Origin: Rhabdobacter roseus
GTDB taxonomy: Bacteria; Bacteroidota; Bacteroidia; Cytophagales; Spirosomataceae
Reading direction: 5' to 3'
DNA: 64,000 bases
Assembly: GCF_014202275.1 (NCBI RefSeq)
Contig: NZ_JACHGF010000014.1
Location: 55,719-119,718, forward strand
Each line of letters begins with the position of its first letter. The first letter of the stretch is position 1. Positions 37,132-45,223 of the stretch are shown in pieces. The translations under genes were made by a program, and so were the position numbers. The notes under the pieces were generated by a model. It was given only the letters and a program-made list of their open reading frames with translations, was not told the origin of the DNA and ran no database searches.

Positions 37132-37179
37132 AATGCGGCGCTTAAAGTACCCCTGGGGAGGTACTTGAAGCGCCGCATT
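37132..37179. terminator. bidirectional hairpin containing inverted heptamers
   Basis: AATGCGGCGCTT (37132-37143) pairs with AAGCGCCGCATT (37168-37179); inside, AAGTACC pairs with GGTACTT with a single A-G mismatch between the two stem parts. It lies between the VOC gene and the distal end of the RiPP operon, with no T-run. Confidence 0.75.
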
Positions 37180-37199
37180 GCGGTTTGCTGGCCAGGTAC

Positions 37200-37565
37200 C
37201 TAGTCGGTCGGCGGAAAGCGGTACTGGTCGATGCTCCGCAGAAACTGCTGGTACGAGAACGGCTTGTGCAAGTAATCGAGCGCCCGAAACGGCAAGCCCT
37301 CGATCATGTCCGGAAAGTAGGCTGACGTAACGATGATGCCCGCGTGGTACTTCACGATGGGCAGCAAAATAGACGCTACCGCGGCGGGCAACGTACGTAC
37401 CTCCCAGAACACCAGGTCGGGATTGTAGCGCTCCAGGTGGGTATGCGCTTCCTCGGCCGAGCCGCAGGTCCATACCAGTTCCAGGCCGGGCGTGCGCCCG
37501 ATGTATTGCTCCATCAACGAAACCGACAGCGGTTCGTACTCGATCAGTCCGCAGGTAAGTACCAT
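37200..37565 (-). CDS. receiver-only response regulator with Glu at the phosphorylation site
   Basis: A 121-residue LytTR-type receiver without an output domain, last gene of the RiPP operon. ATG 37565 lies 8 bases after the hydroxylase stop. The acidic pocket reads E9-Y-E11 (LIEYEPLSVS) instead of D-D-E, and the phosphoacceptor Asp is replaced by E55 in DLVFWEVRTLP. The Thr/Ser (IIVTSAYF) and K101 (DYLHKPFSY) are kept. It therefore cannot be phosphorylated normally and may mimic the active state, perhaps modulating the LytS/LytTR pair at 52.5-54.4 kb. That link is inference. Confidence 0.75.
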   Translation of the reverse strand: MVLTCGLIEYEPLSVSLMEQYIGRTPGLELVWTCGSAEEAHTHLERYNPDLVFWEVRTLPAAVASILLPIVKYHAGIIVTSAYFPDMIEGLPFRALDYLHKPFSYQQFLRSIDQYRFPPTD

Positions 37566-37573
37566 AGGCAAGT

Positions 37574-38590
37574 TCAGGAAACGGCCGGGCGGTCTCTTAC
37601 CCAAATGTTGCAGCCGTACTTGGTACCGTGCTGCACGGGTAAGCCCGCGTGCGCCGACTGCAGGATCACCTCCCCGTCGCGGCGGTTGAGAAAATAAAGG
37701 GCGCGCCCCCGGCGGGGAAGTACCTTTTCGTTGAGCTCGGGGAAGAACGTCTCGCCGCCCTCGAAGTCGTCGTTGAGGTACACCAGCAGGGTATGCACGC
37801 GGTGGTTGGTGGGGCCGGCGTCGTAGTGGGGCTTAAACTGCTGCCCGGCGCTGTAGCGCACGCACTGCAGGTGTTCGATGTAGGTTTGGGGTACCTTGAG
37901 CCAATCGCTCACCCGCTCGTAGATGGGTTTCAGGCAAGGGTCGTTTCGCAGCTTTGTGAGGGACGCCGAGTAGCTCGTCCGCTCCGACGACACGGTACCC
38001 TGGTCTTGGTTGTACTCCACCTCGCTGCGGTTGAAGAGCCTATTTTCTTCGGCGTAGCGAATGATGTACCGACACTCCGCTGGCGTCAGAAAGTCGTCGT
38101 AGAGCCGGATGTGCTGGCTCCGGTACTCCTCCACCGCCGCCGACTCCTTGTCCTGGGCCTCAAACAAAGTACCTGCGCACTCCTCGGGGTACTTGGCCAA
38201 AAGTAACGCGCCGGTCCACTTGGCAGCGAAGGCGGCCAGGGGCTCCTGCACGTTGCCCGCGTAGGGCGAAAAGTACCTGACCCGCTCCCCTTCCACGCCC
38301 CGGATCACCACGAAGTAGGGGGCGTCGTCTAGTTCACTTTTCAGGTACCCCAGCAGCGGCCCGTCCAGCTGCACCAGATGGGGTACTTTGGCCCGGAAGG
38401 CCAGGGTCTCGAAGCCCGCTTTTTGGAGTAGGCCGTTGAAATCGTTCAACGACACCACCGGGTAGCGGGGCGTTTGCTCCACCAGCTGCCGCACCGTAGC
38501 GCGGTTGGCAGGGCCCAGGGCCTGGATAAATTGCTGCATCACCGACACGTTGGGGCAATGCGTGCTACTGGTTTGGGTCAGGGTTTCCAT
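37574..38590 (-). CDS. degenerate C39-like domain fused to prolyl 4-hydroxylase
   Basis: A 338-residue fusion. Residues about 12-135 follow the C39 peptidase pattern (GPLLGYLKSELDDAPYFVVI, FAAKWTGALLLAKY), but the catalytic His is replaced by Y92 and the Asp by S108, so proteolysis is not expected. Residues about 160-335 are a 2-oxoglutarate/Fe(II) prolyl 4-hydroxylase: H255-Y-D257 in QQFKPHYDAGP, distal H314 in SAHAGLPVQ, and K324 for 2-oxoglutarate. In a cluster of Gly-Gly leader peptides, a dead C39 domain could hold the leader while the other domain hydroxylates the core; the Cys-rich precursors have Pro after Cys. Role inferred; residues seen. Confidence 0.82.
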   Translation of the reverse strand: METLTQTSSTHCPNVSVMQQFIQALGPANRATVRQLVEQTPRYPVVSLNDFNGLLQKAGFETLAFRAKVPHLVQLDGPLLGYLKSELDDAPYFVVIRGVEGERVRYFSPYAGNVQEPLAAFAAKWTGALLLAKYPEECAGTLFEAQDKESAAVEEYRSQHIRLYDDFLTPAECRYIIRYAEENRLFNRSEVEYNQDQGTVSSERTSYSASLTKLRNDPCLKPIYERVSDWLKVPQTYIEHLQCVRYSAGQQFKPHYDAGPTNHRVHTLLVYLNDDFEGGETFFPELNEKVLPRRGRALYFLNRRDGEVILQSAHAGLPVQHGTKYGCNIWVRDRPAVS

Positions 38591-38603
38591 GATTAAATCG
38601 CGT

Positions 38604-41018
38604 TTAGCGGGTACGGCTTTCTTCTTCGGCGCTGCTGTTGGTCCGCTGCTTGCGCCGGTAGGTCGACTGCCCGAAGCGGTACGTCATCCGGACGGTGGCC
38701 TGCTGCATGCCACGGGTCTGGAGGGTCGTCAGGTCTACGTTGAGGTACTGGCCGTAGAAGAATTCCCGGTAGGTATTAAAAATATCGTTGAGATTGACCT
38801 GCGTATTGATCCGGTTCGAGAGGAAGCTTTTCTGAATTCCCACCGACACCGTACCGTAGCCCTTGACGCGGTAAAACTGGTCGGCGCTGGGGCCCTGGTA
38901 GTAGTAGCTCAGCTCGAAGGTACAGTTGTCGCTCAGGGAAAAGTACTGCCCGCCTTCGAAGAAAAACGTCCAGCGTTTGTTGTCGAAATTATCGGTCAAA
39001 AAGGCCGACTGGATCTGGCGGTGCTGCACCAGGAGGTAGTTGTTCATGCGCCACCATTTATTGACCTGGTAGGGATAGGAGGCGTCCCAGTTAAGTACCT
39101 TTTGCGTGTTCAGGTTCACGCGCGTGTAGCGGATAATCTTCGTTTCGTCGTCCTGAATGGGCATTTGGGCAATGATGTCGGAGTCGTGTACGTAGCTGAG
39201 GGTGGTGTTAAAATTGCCGATGGAGTACCCCAGCTCGGCGGTATTGCGCGTGACGGGCAGCAGGAACGGATTCCCCTCGATGTACGAAAACGGATCGGTG
39301 TAAAACGTAAACGGATTGAGATCGTAGAAGGAAGGGCGCGTGAGCTTGCGGGCAAAAGACGCCTGCAACGACTGCTTGTCGGTCAGTTGATAGCTGGCCT
39401 GCAGGCTCGGCAACCACCGCCAGTACTGGCGGTTGATGGCAGAATTCATCGTCATGGAGTTGCCCTGCGTGGCGGTACGCTCCACGCGCAGTCCGCCTTC
39501 CAGCGAGAGCTTCTCCCAGTCGTGCCCGAAGAGTACGTACCCGGCGGCGATGTCTTCGTGGTATACAAAGCGGTTGCTCTTGGAGGCATCGTAGACCCAG
39601 GTACCTACGCGCAGGCTGTCGTAGCGCAGGGCGTCGTCGCTCTGGATGCGGCTGAGCTTCGCGCCCGCCAGCAGCACCCAGTCGTTGGGCAGCGGCTGCA
39701 GGTAGTCGGCCCGCACCGACTGGATGGTCAGGTCGGAGGTACCCAGGCCGCGCAGCTGGCCGGGAATGCGCAGCTCGCGCTCGCTCTGGTCCAGGAAGCG
39801 GTTCCGGATCGACTGGTTCTCGGTGCGGTCGTAGAGGGCGTAGTCAACATCCACGGTGAGCTCGTTGCCCTTGTCGCTGAGTTTTCCTTTGTAGTTGAGG
39901 TTTATGGCGTTGGTTTGTCCCTGGATGTCGTTTTCGTTGCGCGTCTTGAGTTTTTCGGTACTCAGGGCCGTGCTGCGCTCGAAGCGCGTGAGGGTGGTGG
40001 TGTTCTCGGTCAGGTCGTTTCGTTGCCGCACCACGCCTTTCCAAACGACCCCCAGGCTGTGTTTTTGGTTAATCTGAAAATCGGTACCCAATCGGTAGGT
40101 CAGCGGACGCGTGTCGTAGCGGATGAAAGCATCGGGCTCCATGAGGGTGTAGTTAGCCCCGCTGCCGATGCGCCGCGCGCCCGACATTTTCAGGAAGTCG
40201 CGGTCGTCGCGGTAGCCCACCAGGCCGTAGTGCGCCCAGCGCTTGGTTTTGTAGGTCAGGCTCAGGCCGCCGTTGTAGCTGCTCAAGTACCGGTTTTGAG
40301 CCCCGCCCAGGTAGGTACTTCCGCTCCAGCCCAGCGACTTGTCGCGCTTGAGCCGGATGTTGATCACCGCCCGCACTTCGCCGTCGTACTGGGCCGAGGC
40401 GTTGGTACTGATTTCGACCCGCTCGATGTCTGAGGACGGAATGTTGCGCAGTTCGTCGGGCGTTAGCGGCTGCTGCCGCCCTTCCAGCATAATCAGCGGC
40501 GCGTACAAGCCCTTCACGCTGATGGCCCCGCTGGGGTCCACGATGAGGCCCGGCGCTCGCTTCAGCACGTCCACGGCGTTGGCGGCAGTTTTGAAAAAAG
40601 CGCTGTTGCTGACGTTCACGATGATTTTTCCCAACTCTCGCTCAATCAACGGCTTTTCGCCCCGCACCACGACCTCTTGCAAACTCTGCGCATCCACGGC
40701 CACCACCAGGTCAGGTACCTGGTACTGCGGCTGGCCCTCGGGCAGGTTTAGGGTAGAAAGCGCCGTTTGGTACCCCAGGCTGGATACTTTCAGTAGGTAG
40801 GTACCCGGCGTCAGTTGCGGGAGCGCGTAGGTACCGGCGGTATCGGTGACGGTACCTTTCACAAAAGATGAGTCGGGCAGGAGCAAAACCACCGAGGCAA
40901 ACTCCAGCGGCTTTTGGGCTTCATCCACGATCCTCCCCAGCAGCGTGGCCGGGTTTTGCGCCCAGGCGGCGCCCATGCCCAGCGCCCCCCACAGCAGTAG
41001 CAATAGTGTCTTTCTCAT
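38604..41018 (-). CDS. TonB-dependent receptor-like outer-membrane barrel (OMP_b-brl_3 type)
   Basis: An 804-residue outer-membrane protein. Signal peptide MRKTLLLLLWGALGMGAAWA; CarboxypepD_reg-like domain (about 25-100, GRIVDEAQKPLEFASVVLL, SSLGYQTALS); plug region (about 110-220, VVRGEKPLIERELGKIIVNV, APGLIVDPSGAISVKG); then a large barrel of the PF14905 type. Its place between the adaptor and the hydroxylase suggests it serves the RiPP pathway, either as an outer-membrane exit or re-uptake/self-recognition receptor; no TolC-like protein is in the cluster. C-terminus is polar (SSAEEESRTR) rather than ending in an aromatic residue. Confidence 0.87.
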   Translation of the reverse strand: MRKTLLLLLWGALGMGAAWAQNPATLLGRIVDEAQKPLEFASVVLLLPDSSFVKGTVTDTAGTYALPQLTPGTYLLKVSSLGYQTALSTLNLPEGQPQYQVPDLVVAVDAQSLQEVVVRGEKPLIERELGKIIVNVSNSAFFKTAANAVDVLKRAPGLIVDPSGAISVKGLYAPLIMLEGRQQPLTPDELRNIPSSDIERVEISTNASAQYDGEVRAVINIRLKRDKSLGWSGSTYLGGAQNRYLSSYNGGLSLTYKTKRWAHYGLVGYRDDRDFLKMSGARRIGSGANYTLMEPDAFIRYDTRPLTYRLGTDFQINQKHSLGVVWKGVVRQRNDLTENTTTLTRFERSTALSTEKLKTRNENDIQGQTNAINLNYKGKLSDKGNELTVDVDYALYDRTENQSIRNRFLDQSERELRIPGQLRGLGTSDLTIQSVRADYLQPLPNDWVLLAGAKLSRIQSDDALRYDSLRVGTWVYDASKSNRFVYHEDIAAGYVLFGHDWEKLSLEGGLRVERTATQGNSMTMNSAINRQYWRWLPSLQASYQLTDKQSLQASFARKLTRPSFYDLNPFTFYTDPFSYIEGNPFLLPVTRNTAELGYSIGNFNTTLSYVHDSDIIAQMPIQDDETKIIRYTRVNLNTQKVLNWDASYPYQVNKWWRMNNYLLVQHRQIQSAFLTDNFDNKRWTFFFEGGQYFSLSDNCTFELSYYYQGPSADQFYRVKGYGTVSVGIQKSFLSNRINTQVNLNDIFNTYREFFYGQYLNVDLTTLQTRGMQQATVRMTYRFGQSTYRRKQRTNSSAEEESRTR

Positions 41019-41070
41019 AGCGGTAATCGGTTAAAAAGTACGTATGGGTGCCCGGCGACCCCAGCTTCGA

Positions 41071-41796
41071 TCAGATGATCGTCTTGAAAATGCGGTTGAG
41101 CAGGCGTTTGTCTTCCAACATGATTTCGGCGCTACCCTGTAGCAGCGGCTGGATGGGCAGCCGGTTGCCGGTGTTGGTCACGAGCTCGTTGGTAAGCGTC
41201 ACGTTGGCCCGGTAGTGGTTGTCGATCGAGACGGGTACCACGCCCGAGATCACGCCCTCCAGAAAGCCAAATTCGTGGTTGGGGTAGGCGTCGAGCTTGA
41301 TCAGGACCCGTTGGCCTTTCTTCACGCGCCCGGCTCCCTGCACGGGTAGTTTGAGCTGCACTTCGTAGGTGGTGATGTCCGGCACGACGAGCATCATGAA
41401 CGCCTTGGGGTTGTTTTCGACGCCCTTCAAAAGGTAGGTCTGTCCCGACACCCGCGCCCGCACGTAGCTCGTTACTTTGCGGCCGTTGTCGATTTCCGAC
41501 ACCAGCGTATCGCCCAGCTTCACCCGCTTCGAGTCGGTGACGTAGGGGTGGTACACCACGTTGGGATCGGTGATGTACCACTCGATTTTCTGGGGTTGGT
41601 CGCGCGCGTTGATCAGCGCCTGGGCCGTGAGCGTGTCGGGGTAGCGAATGGTGTTGGAGATCAGGAGCAGAATACAAAGTACCCCCGCCGCTACCACCGT
41701 GCCCCAGCGCACGATCCAGTGCGGCATTTGCCCGATGATTTCCTGCAGCTCGTCGCTGTGCGAGTGAAGCCCCCGTTGGTTTATCTCGTTTGGCAT
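41071..41796 (-). CDS. short HlyD-like periplasmic adaptor
   Basis: A 241-residue membrane-fusion protein next to the C39 ABC transporter. One membrane helix (about 29-48, VVAAGVLCILLLISNTI) follows a cytoplasmic N-terminus. The periplasmic part has the lipoyl-like half (KLGDTLVSEIDNGRKVTSYV, ARVSGQTYLLKGV) and the beta-barrel part (GQRVLIKLDAYPNHEFGFLE, GVVPVSIDNHYRANVTL). The long alpha-helical hairpin normally between the lipoyl halves is missing, so it is about 150 residues shorter than HlyD. It may not reach a TolC-type channel. Confidence 0.83.
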   Translation of the reverse strand: MPNEINQRGLHSHSDELQEIIGQMPHWIVRWGTVVAAGVLCILLLISNTIRYPDTLTAQALINARDQPQKIEWYITDPNVVYHPYVTDSKRVKLGDTLVSEIDNGRKVTSYVRARVSGQTYLLKGVENNPKAFMMLVVPDITTYEVQLKLPVQGAGRVKKGQRVLIKLDAYPNHEFGFLEGVISGVVPVSIDNHYRANVTLTNELVTNTGNRLPIQPLLQGSAEIMLEDKRLLNRIFKTII

Positions 41797-41862
41797 CGCG
41801 TAGGTCGTTTGAGCGCTTTTAATTATTTGTAAATCAATTCAACCGAAGGTACTTTCCCACCA

Positions 41863-44166
41863 CTACCCTTCGGCCAGTTCCAGCTGGTTTTTGACCAATT
41901 CAAAGTACGGCCCTTTGGCCTCTACCAGCTGCTGGTGATTACCTACCTCTTTGATCTCCCCGTTTTCCAGCACCACGATCTGGTCGGCGTTCTTGACGGT
42001 ACTGAGGCGGTGGGCAATCACCACCACCGTTTTTCCCTGGAAGAAAGCGTCCAGGTTGTCCATGATGATGCGCTCGTTGTTGGCATCCAGGGCGCTGGTG
42101 GCTTCGTCGAAAAAGATGTAGGTAGGATTTTTGTACACCGAGCGCGCAATGAAAATACGCTGGCGCTGACCACCGCTGAGGCCCGAGCCCGCGTTGCCGA
42201 TCTTGGTTGTGAAACCCAGCGGGATCTTGCGGAGGTACTCCTGGAGGTTGGCCACCCGCACCGACTCCAGCAGCCGCGCCTCGTCGATGGCGCTGCCGTC
42301 TACGGCGATGTTGCGGGCAATGGTATCCGAAAAAATGTAGCCGTCCTGCATCACCGTGCCGCAGGCTTTGCGCCACTCCTTGGCCGACAGATCCTGCAGG
42401 TTGTTGCCATTGATCCGAATCTCGCCTTCGTTGGGGGCGTAAAATTTCAGCAGTAGCTTGAGCAGCGTCGACTTGCCGCTGCCGCTGGTACCCACAATGG
42501 CCGTCACTTTTCCTTCCGGAATGTTCAGACTCAGATTTTTAAGTACGTAGGCCGAATTTGGCCCGCCGTAGCGAAACGAAACATGCTGCAACCGAATACC
42601 CCGCTCTACCTGGTACTGCGACCGAATGGCTTCGTCGTCGTAATACGCCCCCTCGGCGGGCACCGGAGCGGGGCCAAAGGAGGCCAGGCTGCGGCCCAGG
42701 CTGTGCTCCTCGTTGAGCTCTTCGTCGGGCTTGTTATGTACCTCGCCAAGGCGGTCCAGGCTGATCTTGGCGTCCTGGATACTCCGGATGAAGTTCATGA
42801 GCTGGCTCAGCGGACCGTTCATTTGCCCGATGATGTACGAAATACTGAGCATCACGCCGAGCGTAATCTGGTTCTGGATCACGAGTGTGGCCGCAAAGTA
42901 CGAGATCAGGATGTTTTTCAACTGCGTCACAAACGACGACCCTACCTCCTGGTACTGCTCCAGCGCCAGGCTCTTGATGTTGATCTTGAACAACTTGGCC
43001 TGAATCCGCTCCCACTCCCACCGCCGGGCTTTTTCGCAGTTATTGAGCTTAATCTCCTGCATACCCGTAATGAGCTCGTAAACGTTGTTCTGGTTTTCGC
43101 GCATGCGCTGAAAGCGCCGGTAGTCCAGGTCCTTGCGCTGCCGCAGGAAAATCACGATCCAGAGGATGGAAATGGTACTTCCCACCGCAAAAATCAGCAG
43201 CAGCCACGGACTATAGTACCCCAGCACCGCCGAGAAGATGACCAGGTTGATCACCGAAAAAAGCGTGTTCAGCGAGGTACCCGTCAGGAAGGTTTCGATG
43301 CGGTGGTGGTCCTGGATGCGCTGCGTGATGTCGCCGATGTTTTTGGACTCGAAAAAATTGATGGGCAACTTCATGAGCTTCACCAAAAAATTGGAGATGA
43401 TCGTAACGCTCACGCGGGTACTGATGTGCAGCAAGATCCAATTTCGGATCAGATCCACGGTAATATTGCCCACAAACAGCAGCAGCTGCGAGAGTAGGAT
43501 CAAGTGGATGAAGTTGAGGTTATTGCGGTAAATGCCGTAGTCGATCAGGCTCTGGGTCAGGAACGGAAAAATGAGGCTGATGATGCTCCCTAGGCACATG
43601 CCCAGCAGCAGCTGCATCACGTACTTGCGGTAGGGCGTCAGGTACTCAAACAAAAACTTGAAGCCCGAGGCCCGCTCCTGATTCTCTTCGCTCAGCTGGT
43701 GAAACTCCGGCGTGGGCTCCAGCAGCAGCGCAATACCCCGGCCGTCGGCGGTACCCGCCCAGCATTTCATGAAAGTTTCCTTATCCACCGAAACCAACGC
43801 GTGGCCGGGGTCGGCAATGAGCAGGCGCTCGCTGGCCGCCTGGCGCTTGGGCAGGTACTTGAGGTAGCTTTTCTTGACATCGTAAAGTACCACAAAGTGC
43901 TCCTGGTTCCAGTGCAGGATGCAGGGCAGCGGCGCGTCTTCCACGAGCTGTTTGTAGGAAAGCTTGGCCTTGAGCGTCTTGAAACCGATCTTCTCGGCGG
44001 CATCGCTGATTCCCAACAAACTTACGCCCTGCCGCGTAATGTACGAGTTGGCCCGCAGGTACTCCAGCGAGTACTCCTTGCCGTAGTAGGCGGCGGCCAT
44101 CTTGAGGCAGGTGGGGCCGCAGTCCATGTAGTCGAGCTGCCGGTAGTATTTGTAGCGTTTGGCCAT
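41863..44166 (-). CDS. C39 peptidase-containing ABC exporter
   Basis: A 767-residue bacteriocin-type exporter that cuts Gly-Gly leaders during transport. Residues 1-150 are an intact C39 peptidase: C16 in MDCGPTCLKM, H90 in LHWNQEHFVVL, D119 in IADPGH. A six-helix membrane domain covers about 170-460. The ATPase has GTSGSGKSTLLK (Walker A), LSGGQRQRI (signature) and IFFDEATSALD (Walker B). It is the only exporter in the locus and so probably handles all five Gly-Gly precursors. The adaptor gene follows 66 bases downstream. Confidence 0.96.
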   Translation of the reverse strand: MAKRYKYYRQLDYMDCGPTCLKMAAAYYGKEYSLEYLRANSYITRQGVSLLGISDAAEKIGFKTLKAKLSYKQLVEDAPLPCILHWNQEHFVVLYDVKKSYLKYLPKRQAASERLLIADPGHALVSVDKETFMKCWAGTADGRGIALLLEPTPEFHQLSEENQERASGFKFLFEYLTPYRKYVMQLLLGMCLGSIISLIFPFLTQSLIDYGIYRNNLNFIHLILLSQLLLFVGNITVDLIRNWILLHISTRVSVTIISNFLVKLMKLPINFFESKNIGDITQRIQDHHRIETFLTGTSLNTLFSVINLVIFSAVLGYYSPWLLLIFAVGSTISILWIVIFLRQRKDLDYRRFQRMRENQNNVYELITGMQEIKLNNCEKARRWEWERIQAKLFKINIKSLALEQYQEVGSSFVTQLKNILISYFAATLVIQNQITLGVMLSISYIIGQMNGPLSQLMNFIRSIQDAKISLDRLGEVHNKPDEELNEEHSLGRSLASFGPAPVPAEGAYYDDEAIRSQYQVERGIRLQHVSFRYGGPNSAYVLKNLSLNIPEGKVTAIVGTSGSGKSTLLKLLLKFYAPNEGEIRINGNNLQDLSAKEWRKACGTVMQDGYIFSDTIARNIAVDGSAIDEARLLESVRVANLQEYLRKIPLGFTTKIGNAGSGLSGGQRQRIFIARSVYKNPTYIFFDEATSALDANNERIIMDNLDAFFQGKTVVVIAHRLSTVKNADQIVVLENGEIKEVGNHQQLVEAKGPYFELVKNQLELAEG

Positions 44167-44178
44167 GCGGGGGTTCCG

Positions 44179-45219
44179 TTAGGTTTCCAATAACTCGGGG
44201 TTCTCGATGAGGCTGTCCAGGTACAGCTGGCAGCTCTGGCGGTTGCGCGGGCTGATCTGCAAAGTACCCACGAGCGTGGTCAGAATGCGATGTACCTCGG
44301 GCGTGTAGTAGCGGTACTGCTGTAGTACCTCCACCACGCTCATCAGTAACGATAGCTTGTATACGTCAAAAGCCGCGGGCTGCTGATCCAGAAACCGAAC
44401 GGCCCGCAGCACCGCCTCGTCGGAAGGTACCTGAGCCAGGAGCTCTTTCAGCGTAAACCACTCCAAAAGTACCTCGTCGTCGGGCGTGTGGGGCTCCCAG
44501 AACGTCAGGTGGCCGAAGGCTTCGCTAAAAAGTACCTTTTCCTCGGCCCGGTAATGCAAAAGTACCCCGGCGGTTTCGGCGCTGAGCTGCCAGAGCATGT
44601 CGGAGCGCAGCTGCCAGGGTGCCTGCTGCAGGTACCCCTCCGACCAGCCGTAGCTCAGCGGGGGTACTTGTCCGTAGAGCATGTAGCGCAGCGCCAGGCC
44701 AATGAGGCGGGCTCCGTCCTGCATTCGCTTCTGAAAAAAGCAGCTTCGGGCCAGGTTGTGCAGCTGCTGGATGCGGTGGTATTCCAGGATAAAGTACCCC
44801 TGTTCCAGCAAAACGGCGTCGTTGTCGAGCGAGGCCAAGAGTTCGTTTTCGGCTTGCGCAAAGTACCCCTGCTTGTAGTGCAGGTAGGCTACCGCCGGTA
44901 GCGCCGACACCTCGGCCAGCTCGGGCAGGTAGTGCTGCTCCGGAAAGTTCCTCTTAAATTCTCCCGCTTCCTGAAAGTACTGCTCGGCCAGGTGCAGGTG
45001 CCCCGCCCGGGCCTCCAGCAGGCCGCTTTCGTACTTGGCCCACAGGTGGTTGAGGGGCCGCCACCAGGTACCCGTCTGGGTCCGGGCCAGCTCCGTGAGC
45101 GTGTCGGCGTAGATATTCTGGTGGATCAGGTCCGCCTTGGGCCGGGTACTTTCCGGCGCGCGCTGGTTCAGGAGTAGTTCCAGGCGGTTTTTTATCGTTG
45201 TGTAGACCGTGGCGTTCAT
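44179..45219 (-). CDS. helical (TPR-like) protein of unknown function in the RiPP operon
   Basis: A 346-residue soluble protein composed of amphipathic helices in TPR-like pairs (SGLLEARAGHLHLAEQYFQE; YLHYKQGYFAQAENELLAS). There is no signal peptide and no catalytic motif. It starts 4 bases after the second radical SAM gene and ends 12 bases before the exporter gene, so it is clearly part of the operon. It could scaffold enzymes on the exporter or bind leaders; this is guesswork. I do not recognise a named family. Confidence 0.7.
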   Translation of the reverse strand: MNATVYTTIKNRLELLLNQRAPESTRPKADLIHQNIYADTLTELARTQTGTWWRPLNHLWAKYESGLLEARAGHLHLAEQYFQEAGEFKRNFPEQHYLPELAEVSALPAVAYLHYKQGYFAQAENELLASLDNDAVLLEQGYFILEYHRIQQLHNLARSCFFQKRMQDGARLIGLALRYMLYGQVPPLSYGWSEGYLQQAPWQLRSDMLWQLSAETAGVLLHYRAEEKVLFSEAFGHLTFWEPHTPDDEVLLEWFTLKELLAQVPSDEAVLRAVRFLDQQPAAFDVYKLSLLMSVVEVLQQYRYYTPEVHRILTTLVGTLQISPRNRQSCQLYLDSLIENPELLET

Positions 45220-45223
45220 CCGA

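Noticed and set aside
38505..40433. Plus-strand ORF of 642 codons across the TonB-type barrel.
   Set aside because: Antisense shadow of a well-supported receptor gene; no domains or signal.
42583..43497. Plus-strand ORF of 304 codons.
   Set aside because: Antisense of the C39 ABC exporter, which has all family motifs.
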